DNA of 7,665 nt from Anaerolineales bacterium. GTDB lineage: Bacteria; Chloroflexota; Anaerolineae; Anaerolineales; UBA4823. The first letter of the stretch is position 1; every line of letters starts with the position of its first letter. Positions 1 through 5,315 of the stretch are shown in pieces. Location of the stretch: the NCBI GenBank assembly GCA_022865865.1, contig JALHTN010000323.1:1-7665 (forward strand), written 5' to 3'. The position numbers were made by a program, and so were the translations under genes. The notes under the pieces were generated by a model. The model had not been told where the DNA came from, ran no database searches, and was given only the letters and a program-made list of their open reading frames with translations.

Positions 1-573
1 ATGTAAATGTACAGTTATTGGACCAATCAACCACAGCAGAGCGTTAAAAATGCTGGATACGATTGGGGGGCCAACCGATGAACTCATTCCACTTGCCAGC
101 ATCAAAGCGCTAACCTGGGTGAATAAAAAGAACAGGTTTGAGGTTATATCACCGGGTTTGAAGGTGAGAACACCAACGCCCATACCCCAGAATACCAAAG
201 CTAACACTAGTATGCCAACCAGTTCGATGATTAACTCAATGCCAGGTTTTTTGAGCTTGACAGGTATTGTGATCGCTTCACCATTCCGGATGACAACAAA
301 GTCCACCGATTCTCCAGGGGCTTTATTTACATAAAATGGAACCGCATCTAGGAAAGGAACTCCATCAATTGAAGCGATCCTATCCCCTAACTCAAGCTGG
401 TTTTCCACTCTACCGAAGTCATCTAATTCCCGGATTACACCACTTTGACTAAAACCGAGAATGCCATCATGAGGATAGGAGATCACGAAAAAGGCACTCC
501 ACCCGATAAAGAGAAGTGAAATGAGCGCCAGTATAAATGGAAAACTTCTCCACCAGCGTTGTGAAGTTAACAA
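1..573 (-). CDS. ComP-like membrane sensor with PDZ domain, N-terminal part (cut by left edge)
   Basis: An open frame of 191 codons runs off the left edge with no stop. It begins at a TTG (571-573); an in-frame TAA lies two codons upstream, no nearby ATG exists, and a GGTGGAGG ribosome site sits about 10 nt before the TTG. Visible layout: a Trp/Arg-rich start, TM helix at about residues 11-31, a PDZ domain at about 36-110 (core QLELGDRIASIDG and PGESVDFVVIRNG), then TM helices at about 112-137, 146-163 and 170-190, with the window ending in a His-rich PITVHLH stretch. TM-PDZ-multi-TM is the sensor layout of the ComP family, where a histidine kinase domain follows the last helix; here that part is missing, so kinase activity is inferred. 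Standing downstream of a ComQ-like synthase and a Trp-ended precursor strongly suggests it is the peptide's receptor. Alternative: another PDZ-containing sensor, or a membrane protein with a different output domain. An M50 protease is unlikely because no HExxH precedes the PDZ domain. Confidence 0.75.
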   Translation of the reverse strand, partial: MLTSQRWWRSFPFILALISLLFIGWSAFFVISYPHDGILGFSQSGVIRELDDFGRVENQLELGDRIASIDGVPFLDAVPFYVNKAPGESVDFVVIRNGEAITIPVKLKKPGIELIIELVGILVLALVFWGMGVGVLTFKPGDITSNLFFLFTQVSALMLASGMSSSVGPPIVSSIFNALLWLIGPITVHLH

Positions 574-583
574 GGTTTACACA

Positions 584-589
584 CCCTCC
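584..589 (-). promoter_or_regulatory. Ribosome binding site deciding a TTG start
   Basis: On the minus strand GGTGGAGGG lies about 10 nt before the TTG at 571-573. It supports this rare start codon for the PDZ sensor, since the frame is closed by a TAA six nucleotides before the TTG and the first in-frame ATG is far inside the membrane region. Confidence 0.6.
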
Positions 590-608
590 ACCTAATTATC
601 CGATTTTT

Positions 609-637
609 ATTGTAGCACAAATGGTGATTTTCTAATC
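609..637 (-). promoter_or_regulatory. Candidate extended -10 promoter for the PDZ sensor gene
   Basis: The minus strand reads TGCTACAAT, an extended -10 element (TGn plus TACAAT, -10 at 609-614). The -35 region about 17 nt upstream (GATTAG, 632-637) is poor, as is common for extended -10 promoters. Transcription would start near 602, giving a leader of about 30 nt that ends in the GGTGGAGG ribosome site. This suggests the sensor can be expressed separately from the precursor and synthase genes. The rest of 574-776 holds no gene or clear terminator that I can see. Confidence 0.45.
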
Positions 638-776
638 CCGCCAGGATTGCGACCATACAATTCTGTCAGTTCTATCTAGATAATCTGGAAAAATTAATTA
701 ATAATGGAAAGATCAACCCCCGCTTGTCCTAACCTAACCCCACTTCGTCTCAAACTTCCTATGGATACTTCCGGAT

Positions 777-1769
777 TTAATCCAACTTTAGAGCACGAAT
801 TATGGCTTCAAGCTTTTCTCCAGCTGGAGGTGCGGGTTGTGCCTCAACCAGCGATGCCATCCCAAGATCAAAATGTTTTTCTAACTCAGCCAGCATATAC
901 AATCCAGCTCCACAACCGTCCAATATATCGATGATCTCATCTCCCACCTCAGGCTGTGGAGAGGTATCCAAGATTAATTGAGATAGATTATTTTTTTCTG
1001 TTTCAGCCAGCACGCTATCTGCATAAGCAACGGCTAATGACTTTCGCAGGATACCAGGGACTAGACTTTCCCTTGATGCAAGGTAGATCTGGAAATCCTC
1101 CAAATCGTCAAGTATCTGCAGCATAAGCCCTAGATGAAAACCAAAATCACTGTAGGAATTAACCTTCGCTTTATCACACTTTGCAAGCTGGGCACCAGAT
1201 CGACATGCCAGGGAGAAGAAAGCTCCCGATTTTGCCTCTGCTATCTGCCACCACTGTTTTAAGTTTATTTGGGGAAGAGTAAGGTCACAATGCTGCCCAC
1301 TGGTCATTACCAGGATAGTATCCAGGTAATCCGCCGCCATGTTTCCTGCTGGACCTTGGGAAGCATCTTCCTTACGGAGAGAATTCAAGATAATGGCGGC
1401 ACTGAGCAAAAGGCCAGTGGCAACGTTTATGGCTGGTCCGGCACCGCCAAGTCTTCTAATTTGTGGATCTAAATCCCCATCTTCCACGGTGTCGAAGGTA
1501 TGGGCAGCTGTATAAAGGAGCAGCCAGGCTGCACTGATCTCATTTGTCTCTTCCAGCCCCTTTCCGGCTGCCTGACAGCAAAGACCAGGTAAGGTCAACA
1601 AGCTACTTGAATCCCGTCGCTGATCGGTTTCAAGTCCTGGCTCAGGAAGCACAAGACGCATGGCTGAATTGAAATTCGGCCACACATCATGCAAATTCCA
1701 GTTGGATTTAATCAGCTGGAGTATTGAATTTATATGTTCTTGTAGCGGTGAATCTATCTCCACCACCAT
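777..1769 (-). CDS. comQ: ComQ-like isoprenyl transferase (polyprenyl synthase fold)
   Basis: A 330-residue all-helical trans-isoprenyl-diphosphate-synthase homologue. Visible family marks are a first aspartate-rich motif DTVEDGD (residues 93-99), the following Arg pair (105-106), GQHCDL (158-163), the Lys of KSGAFF (180), and a classical second motif DDLED (221-225). The first motif departs from DDxxD, with Thr at the second position. Ordinary members make polyprenyl diphosphates; the ComQ branch instead moves a farnesyl or geranyl group onto a Trp of the ComX peptide. I assign it to the ComQ type from context: its ATG lies inside the end of a small gene ending in Trp-Trp-Trp-Arg, and a ComP-like sensor follows. 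It has no ribosome site of its own, so translation is probably coupled to the precursor. Bacillus ComQ is about 300 residues, similar in size. Alternative: a lipid-pathway prenyl synthase beside an unrelated small gene. The fold call is very secure, the ComQ role less so; the symbol reflects likeness, not proven function. Confidence 0.8.
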   Translation of the reverse strand: MVVEIDSPLQEHINSILQLIKSNWNLHDVWPNFNSAMRLVLPEPGLETDQRRDSSSLLTLPGLCCQAAGKGLEETNEISAAWLLLYTAAHTFDTVEDGDLDPQIRRLGGAGPAINVATGLLLSAAIILNSLRKEDASQGPAGNMAADYLDTILVMTSGQHCDLTLPQINLKQWWQIAEAKSGAFFSLACRSGAQLAKCDKAKVNSYSDFGFHLGLMLQILDDLEDFQIYLASRESLVPGILRKSLAVAYADSVLAETEKNNLSQLILDTSPQPEVGDEIIDILDGCGAGLYMLAELEKHFDLGMASLVEAQPAPPAGEKLEAIIRALKLD

Positions 1770-1966
1770 TGATATAAAAGCGGTTTTACAATCCGGCGAA
1801 TCTCAGTTCCCTCAGTATTGCGTCTTAATGTGGACAGCAGGAATGCGACTTCCTCTTTGCTCAAGGACCAACCTCGTGCATCGAGTGCACCCTGCGGGTC
1901 GGATTGCAAGCGAGATGCAAAGTCTTTGTCAGTGGAAATTTGGTATACAACTTGTGCGAGTGCCAT
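1754..1966 (-). CDS. ComX-like precursor peptide with RiPP-type leader and WWWR C-terminus
   Basis: A 70-residue small protein. Residues about 1-48 look like a leader of the NHLP-clan/Os1348 or Nif11 kind, with the pattern DxxF..L..DP..AL...GW.L..EE...LL. The C-terminal part is basic and hydrophobic and ends ...KPLLYQWWWR, with Trp at 67, 68 and 69 and Arg last. In Bacillus ComX the prenylated Trp also sits within a few residues of the C-terminus, and the mature signal is the last 5-10 residues. The start is well supported by AAGGAGAT six nucleotides before the ATG. The last 16 nt overlap the ComQ-like gene: the Trp codons TGG TGG TGG double as its first codons read in another frame. The leader likeness is from memory of the families, and the mature product, cleavage site and modified Trp are inference. 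No exporter or protease is seen nearby. Alternative: a short regulatory protein unrelated to signalling. Confidence 0.7.
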   Translation of the reverse strand: MALAQVVYQISTDKDFASRLQSDPQGALDARGWSLSKEEVAFLLSTLRRNTEGTEIRRIVKPLLYQWWWR

Positions 1967-1971
1967 ACTAA

Positions 1972-1979
1972 TCTCCTTA
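1972..1979 (-). promoter_or_regulatory. Strong ribosome binding site of the precursor gene
   Basis: On the minus strand TTAAGGAGAT lies six nucleotides before the ATG at 1964-1966. This near-ideal site contrasts with the absence of any such site before the overlapping synthase gene, consistent with making much precursor and less enzyme. Confidence 0.65.
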
Positions 1980-2011
1980 ATTTGGGTGGGTGTATGAAAT
2001 TATTCCTGAAT

Positions 2012-2048
2012 ACCTCTCAACTGCTCTCCTTCATCGCAGTCGAAAAGC
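2012..2048 (-). promoter_or_regulatory. Leader hairpin with a Shine-Dalgarno-like loop
   Basis: In minus-strand RNA the arms at 2036-2048 and 2012-2024 can pair over 13 consecutive positions, four of them G-U. The 11-nt loop reads GATGAAGGAGA. The G-U positions would be A-C mismatches in plus-strand RNA, so the structure favours the minus-strand transcript, meaning the leader of the precursor gene. The role is unknown: it might control stability or translation, or bind a protein such as a CsrA-type regulator through its loop. No known riboswitch class was recognised. Confidence 0.4.
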
Positions 2049-2130
2049 TTCATGGATCGTTCAGATAAGGGCTCTTTTCGAATTTAAGATTGGCTTATAG
2101 CCGCACCTCCCATTTAACTGGCTGGATTCC

Positions 2131-2159
2131 TTGCAAAAACGATAACTCATAAAGATTAT
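2131..2159 (+). promoter_or_regulatory. Weak candidate promoter for the hydrolase/sirtuin pair
   Basis: TTGCAA (2131-2136), a 17-nt spacer and GATTAT (2154-2159) form a modest plus-strand promoter. Its -10 lies on top of the -10 of the opposing promoter, so the two could not be occupied together. Transcription would start near 2166, only about 9 nt before the earliest possible TTG start (2175), which argues for a later start of the hydrolase. Confidence 0.3.
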
Positions 2160-2181
2160 ATTAATTTCTTTTGGTTGTCAA
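2155..2181 (-). promoter_or_regulatory. Consensus-like sigma-70 promoter for the precursor/synthase genes
   Basis: The minus strand carries a perfect TTGACA (2176-2181) and a perfect TATAAT (2155-2160) separated by 15 nt, two shorter than ideal. The start would be near 2147-2149, giving a leader of about 180 nt before the precursor ATG at 1966. A perfect pair of boxes with a short spacer is often a sign of an activator-dependent or moderated promoter; that reading is inference. Apart from the hairpin described at 2012-2048, I see only an unsupported 29-codon frame in the leader. Confidence 0.6.
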
Positions 2182-2282
2182 GTGATTTATGTAATATTCC
2201 AACCTCAGAAGGATATTTGACGATCTTCTCCAAGCAAATACGCCTAAAATCAATGTATACTTATCCCCATTACACACTTGCG

Positions 2283-3212
2283 ATGAAAGAAAACGCACCT
2301 ATGGTTGAATTCAATAACGAGCTCATCTCCACTCTTGATCTGAAATTTCGGGGGGTTCCTGGCGCAATTGCCAGCTACCTGATCCCCCATAATCAGGGCG
2401 CGGCGCTGGTAGAGTGTGGACCGGGTTCGACAATCCCGGTATTGCAAGCCCAGCTCGGTGAGCATGGGTTTACACCAGCTGATATCACTGATGTACTGCT
2501 TACCCATATTCACTTAGATCATGCCGGAGCAGCTGGTTGGTTTGCCCAACAAGGCGCGCGCATCCATGTCCATCCGATCGGTGCTCCGCACTTGCTCAAT
2601 CCGGAAAAGCTGCTCTCCAGTGCCGCCCGAATTTATGGTGAACAAATGGGGTTGCTCTGGGGAGAATTCCTGCCGGTTCTTGAATCTCATCTGGTGGTTC
2701 ACAAAGATCAAGACCTGATTGCAATCGAAGAGCTCATCTTCCAAACATTGGAGACACCCGGACATGCATCTCATCATTTCGCGTACTTACTTGATGGGGT
2801 CTGCTTCAGCGGGGATATCGGTGGGGTTAGAATGACCGGCGCACGCCATCTGCGCCTGCCAATGCCTCCTCCAGAATTCCAGCCTAACGAATGGCGGCAA
2901 AGCCTGGATATACTCCGCCAGCAAATCATTACCCACATTCTCCCAACCCACTTTGGTATATTTTCCGACATTGATTGGCACCTGGACGCAATTGAACGAG
3001 CACTCGATGATGTTGAAGCATGGATGGAGAAGTTTATGCCCCGAGAGCTGCCCCCGGAGGAATTAAAAAGGGAGTTTCTCGAGTGGGAAGCCGAAAGATC
3101 TCAATTTGATAAGATCGAAGCTGATTACCAGGCAGTGTATCAAACAGCCAACCCGGTTGAAATATCCCTATTAGGTATCCAGCGTTATTGGAAAAAATAC
3201 CGACAAGATTGA
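2283..3212 (+). CDS. Metallo-beta-lactamase-fold hydrolase
   Basis: A member of the MBL-fold hydrolase superfamily with a complete two-metal site. Counted from the ATG at 2283 (309 residues), the motif HIHLDH is at about 75-80, the third-site His in PGHASHH near 161, the bridging Asp in FSGD at 178 and the last His in PTHFG at 223. A C-terminal helical tail of about 70 residues follows. The N-terminal VPGAIASYLI and LVECGPG strands are typical of glyoxalase II-like and lactonase-like members, but the substrate cannot be told from sequence. The frame is open back to a TTG at 2175, with in-frame ATGs at 2253, 2283 and 2301; none has a clear ribosome site. I chose 2283 because the domain begins just after it; 2301 is about as likely. 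No signal peptide is seen, so it should be cytoplasmic. The sirtuin follows after 16 nt, suggesting cotranscription. Confidence 0.85.
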   Translation: MKENAPMVEFNNELISTLDLKFRGVPGAIASYLIPHNQGAALVECGPGSTIPVLQAQLGEHGFTPADITDVLLTHIHLDHAGAAGWFAQQGARIHVHPIGAPHLLNPEKLLSSAARIYGEQMGLLWGEFLPVLESHLVVHKDQDLIAIEELIFQTLETPGHASHHFAYLLDGVCFSGDIGGVRMTGARHLRLPMPPPEFQPNEWRQSLDILRQQIITHILPTHFGIFSDIDWHLDAIERALDDVEAWMEKFMPRELPPEELKREFLEWEAERSQFDKIEADYQAVYQTANPVEISLLGIQRYWKKYRQD

Positions 3213-3228
3213 TGAAACTGGCTCGGAT

Positions 3229-3978
3229 ATGGCAGCTTCAACGGAAAAATTTTCGAGTGCAATGCTTGAAATCCTGCGTGCAAGCAGCAATGTAGCTGTT
3301 TTGACTGGCGCAGGAATATCCGCAGAAAGCGGTGTCCCCACGTTTCGACAGGCGCAAACCGGTTTATGGTCTCAGTTCGATCCGCTCCAATTGGCAACCC
3401 CCCAGGCTTTTCAAAACGACCCAAAACTGGTCTGGGATTGGTACGCCTGGCGGAGGAAATTAATCTCTGAATCACTTCCAAATTCAGGTCATCATGCCCT
3501 GGCTGACCTGGAAAATTACTTTCCGGAATTTACGCTAATCACCCAAAATGTCGATGGATTTCACCAATTAGCAGGGAGCAAAGCAGTTATTGAGCTGCAT
3601 GGAAATATCTTTCGTACGAAGTGTTCGCAAGAAAATCGATTGATAACAGATCCACCCCAAACCACCGGAACACCTCCCCGCTGCCCCCACTGTGGTGAAC
3701 TGCTCAGACCCGATGTGGTGTGGTTTGGAGAGAGCCTGCCAGCAGAAGTACTCAACAATGCGATGCGAGCAGTCAACGCCTGCCAGGTTTTCATTTCCAT
3801 CGGTACTTCCACCCTGGTTGAGCCAGCGGCTTCGCTGCCCTTCATCGCCCTAAATAATGGGGCGACCGTAGTGGAGATCAACCCCCAAACCACCCTGCTG
3901 ACACCGATGGCCAGTTACTCTGTGCGCGGGAAAGCTGCTGAAGTCCTCCCAAAACTGGCTGTAGAAGTGCTCAGGTAA
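3229..3978 (+). CDS. cobB: Sirtuin-type NAD-dependent protein deacylase (Sir2/CobB family)
   Basis: A 249-residue compact bacterial sirtuin that removes acyl groups from lysines, consuming NAD and releasing nicotinamide and O-acyl-ADP-ribose. Visible are GAGISAESGVPTFR (27-40), TQNVDGFHQLAG (105-116), the catalytic His in ELHG (124), RCPHCGELLRPDVVWFGE (151-168) and GTSTLVEPAASLP (192-204). Tyr72 and Arg75 in WYAWR match the Tyr-Arg pair that lets CobB/SIRT5-type enzymes accept succinyl or malonyl groups, so desuccinylase activity is plausible. The structural zinc site looks incomplete: Cys132, Cys152 and Cys155 are present, but the fourth position (normally CxxC) reads CSQE, with Glu135. Length is normal for the family. 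The ATG is the first possible start after the hydrolase stop, 16 nt away, with only a weak ribosome site. Cytoplasmic. Confidence 0.93.
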   Translation: MAASTEKFSSAMLEILRASSNVAVLTGAGISAESGVPTFRQAQTGLWSQFDPLQLATPQAFQNDPKLVWDWYAWRRKLISESLPNSGHHALADLENYFPEFTLITQNVDGFHQLAGSKAVIELHGNIFRTKCSQENRLITDPPQTTGTPPRCPHCGELLRPDVVWFGESLPAEVLNNAMRAVNACQVFISIGTSTLVEPAASLPFIALNNGATVVEINPQTTLLTPMASYSVRGKAAEVLPKLAVEVLR

Positions 3979-4001
3979 TCAAGGAATGGGCTCAGTGTAA
4001 T

Positions 4002-4094
4002 TTATTGGATATCAAAGTTCTGAACGATCGTCTCTGGGAGCTCACTTGCACCTTTCTCCCAAGGCACTCCCAGCATAAAAATATGTTCGTTCAT
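4002..4094 (-). CDS. Possible small protein of 30 residues, unknown
   Basis: An ATG (4092-4094) is preceded on the minus strand by a long purine-rich ribosome site, GGAAGGAGAAGG, then TTTAAA. The 30-codon frame ends in TAA and encodes MNEHIFMLGVPWEKG and then an acidic, mildly hydrophobic tail. An in-frame ATG at 4127 would give 41 residues but has no ribosome site. It lies downstream of the korB terminator, so it would need its own promoter or read-through; only weak boxes (TTGGGT or TTGAGA with an AT-rich -10) are seen in 4110-4180. I recognise no family. It could be a small regulatory protein, the remnant of a longer gene, or chance. Confidence 0.35.
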   Translation of the reverse strand: MNEHIFMLGVPWEKGASELPETIVQNFDIQ

Positions 4095-4180
4095 TTTAAA
4101 CCTTCTCCTTCCAGAATGAATGTGCATAGATTTTTTTTATAAGTATCTCAAGAACAGGCAGCACCCAAGTTCATTCCGGA

Positions 4181-4223
4181 AAAATAAAAATCCCTCCCGG
4201 GAGGTGCATACATCCAGGAGGGA
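4181..4223 (-). terminator. Rho-independent terminator of the gntR-korA-korB operon
   Basis: On the minus strand a perfect 7-bp stem (TCCCTCC at 4217-4223 read in reverse complement, pairing with GGAGGGA at 4191-4197) is followed directly by TTTTTATTTT. The loop is 19 nt and contains a further GC-rich inverted stretch. It starts about 48 nt after the korB stop codon. No T-run follows the hairpin in the plus direction, so it acts on the minus strand. Confidence 0.7.
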
Positions 4224-4230
4224 AAGATTA

Positions 4231-4264
4231 CTGATCCTGCGAAGGCTGCAGATCAGATTTTATT
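4231..4264 (+). terminator. Probable terminator facing the sirtuin transcript
   Basis: CTGATC, a one-base bulge, then TGC pair with GCA and GATCAG around a 7-nt loop (4231-4256); the plus strand then reads ATTTTATT. It would stop plus-strand transcription coming from the hydrolase-sirtuin pair before it enters korB from behind. It lies about 250 nt after the sirtuin stop, and its stem is weaker than that of the neighbouring minus-strand terminator. Confidence 0.45.
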
Positions 4265-4271
4265 CAGCGAT

Positions 4272-5315
4272 TTAAAACATCAAAGCATTGACTTGATCGA
4301 TGGTCTCGGGGGTTGGTCTCATCTGGCTTGGGGTCAGCCGGTTCAGTGGAGTTTCCGGAAGATTATAAAAATCAAATAAGGATGGTTGTTGGGTATCGAT
4401 GTATATCAATCCTGTGATCAACCAGTTGTTCCGGTTGGCTTCTTCCAGCAGCTGGATCGCCCGGCTGCGATTAGTGGGATCGTAATCGCGTTCAAGCTTC
4501 TTGAGAACGACTGATGAGCCATCGTGCATGATGACGTCAATCACTTCACCCTCTTCATATTCCACCAGGATTTCTTCTCGCGGGGGCACATAGGAAAGTT
4601 CATGCAGTGCAACTTCATGATCGCGACCCCAGGCATAGGAATGCATAGAATCATCGGTATTATTGAACGTCACACATGGACTGATGATGTCAAGGACCGC
4701 AATTCCGTCATGGCTTAATGCTGCTTTCAGCAATTCCTTGACTTGCTTGGGATCACCAGCAAAAGAACGTCCCACAAAAGTCGCGTTTCCAACTACCGCT
4801 TCCCAGGCGATATCAATCGGCATGTATTGATTTGTTCCATGTCCTTTCAGAGTTAGACCAGGTTCCGCGGTCGCTGAAAATTGTCCTTTCGTCAAACCAT
4901 ATACACCGTTGTTCTCAATGATGTAAACAAAAGGAAGATTGCGGCGCATGATGTGCTTGAACTGGCCCATACCAATACTGGCAGTATCTCCATCCCCGCT
5001 GGTGCCGATCCCAATCAGATTATGATCACCGAACATTGCGCCAGTTGCCAATGAGGGCATGCGCCCATGCAGGCCATTAAATCCAAAAGACCGCCCAAGG
5101 AAATAAGCTGGACTCTTGCTGGAGCAACCAATTCCGCTGAATTTGATAATCGTTTCTGGCCTGATATCCAGCTCGTAGCAAGCAGCGATGATCTGGCTGG
5201 AAATGGAATTATGTCCGCACCCCTGGCAAAGGGTGGTCGGCCTACCTTTGTAATCGGATTTCGACAATCCAGCTAAGTTCAACTGTCCCCGGGATTTTTT
5301 GGTTTGACTCGTCAT
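4272..5315 (-). CDS. korB: 2-oxoacid:ferredoxin oxidoreductase, beta subunit
   Basis: The thiamine-diphosphate and iron-sulfur subunit of a two-subunit 2-oxoacid:ferredoxin oxidoreductase; with KorA it converts a 2-oxoacid (2-oxoglutarate most likely) plus CoA to acyl-CoA, CO2 and reduced ferredoxin. Of 347 residues, CQGCGH (30-35), Cys64 in GCSSK and Cys214 in SPCVTFNNT are the four cysteines expected to hold one [4Fe-4S] cluster. GDGDTASIG (107-115) followed by ENNGVYGLTKGQ (134-145) is the thiamine-diphosphate/Mg site. The C-terminal segment after about 235 is the usual helical extension, ending in a TPSQMRPTPE stretch. The ATG overlaps the korA stop as ATGA, with AGGAGG about 10 nt upstream, so the subunits are translationally coupled. 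No separate ferredoxin-like delta subunit is encoded, as expected for the KorAB type. Substrate preference is inferred; pyruvate or branched-chain oxoacids cannot be excluded. Confidence 0.93.
   Translation of the reverse strand: MTSQTKKSRGQLNLAGLSKSDYKGRPTTLCQGCGHNSISSQIIAACYELDIRPETIIKFSGIGCSSKSPAYFLGRSFGFNGLHGRMPSLATGAMFGDHNLIGIGTSGDGDTASIGMGQFKHIMRRNLPFVYIIENNGVYGLTKGQFSATAEPGLTLKGHGTNQYMPIDIAWEAVVGNATFVGRSFAGDPKQVKELLKAALSHDGIAVLDIISPCVTFNNTDDSMHSYAWGRDHEVALHELSYVPPREEILVEYEEGEVIDVIMHDGSSVVLKKLERDYDPTNRSRAIQLLEEANRNNWLITGLIYIDTQQPSLFDFYNLPETPLNRLTPSQMRPTPETIDQVNALMF

Noticed and set aside
50..334. A plus-strand 94-codon frame opposite the PDZ sensor.
   Set aside because: It is the complement of a frame with clear PDZ and membrane features, and has no ribosome site or recognisable domain.
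1..573. Possibility that the left-edge protein is a site-2 protease (RseP type) because of its PDZ domain and TM helices.
   Set aside because: No HExxH metal motif precedes the PDZ domain, and TM-PDZ-multi-TM with the PDZ near the N-terminus is the ComP-like layout.
654..667. TTGCGACCATACAA, resembling half of a Bacillus ComA box (TTGCGG-N4-CCGCAA).
   Set aside because: Only the outer TTG/CAA is symmetric; the inner bases do not form an inverted repeat, so it is no better than chance.
673..682. A 10-bp perfect palindrome TATCTAGATA upstream of the sensor promoter.
   Set aside because: Short, AT-rich and single; palindromes of this size are expected by chance, and it lies well upstream of the candidate promoter.
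2062..2151. A 29-codon minus-strand frame in the leader of the precursor gene (starts MSYRFCKES).
   Set aside because: No ribosome site, its ATG lies almost at the predicted transcription start, and the composition is not protein-like.
2175..2282. N-terminal extension of the hydrolase from a TTG at 2175.
   Set aside because: No ribosome site, it overlaps the divergent promoter boxes, and the residues before the MBL domain look non-conserved; kept only as an alternative start.
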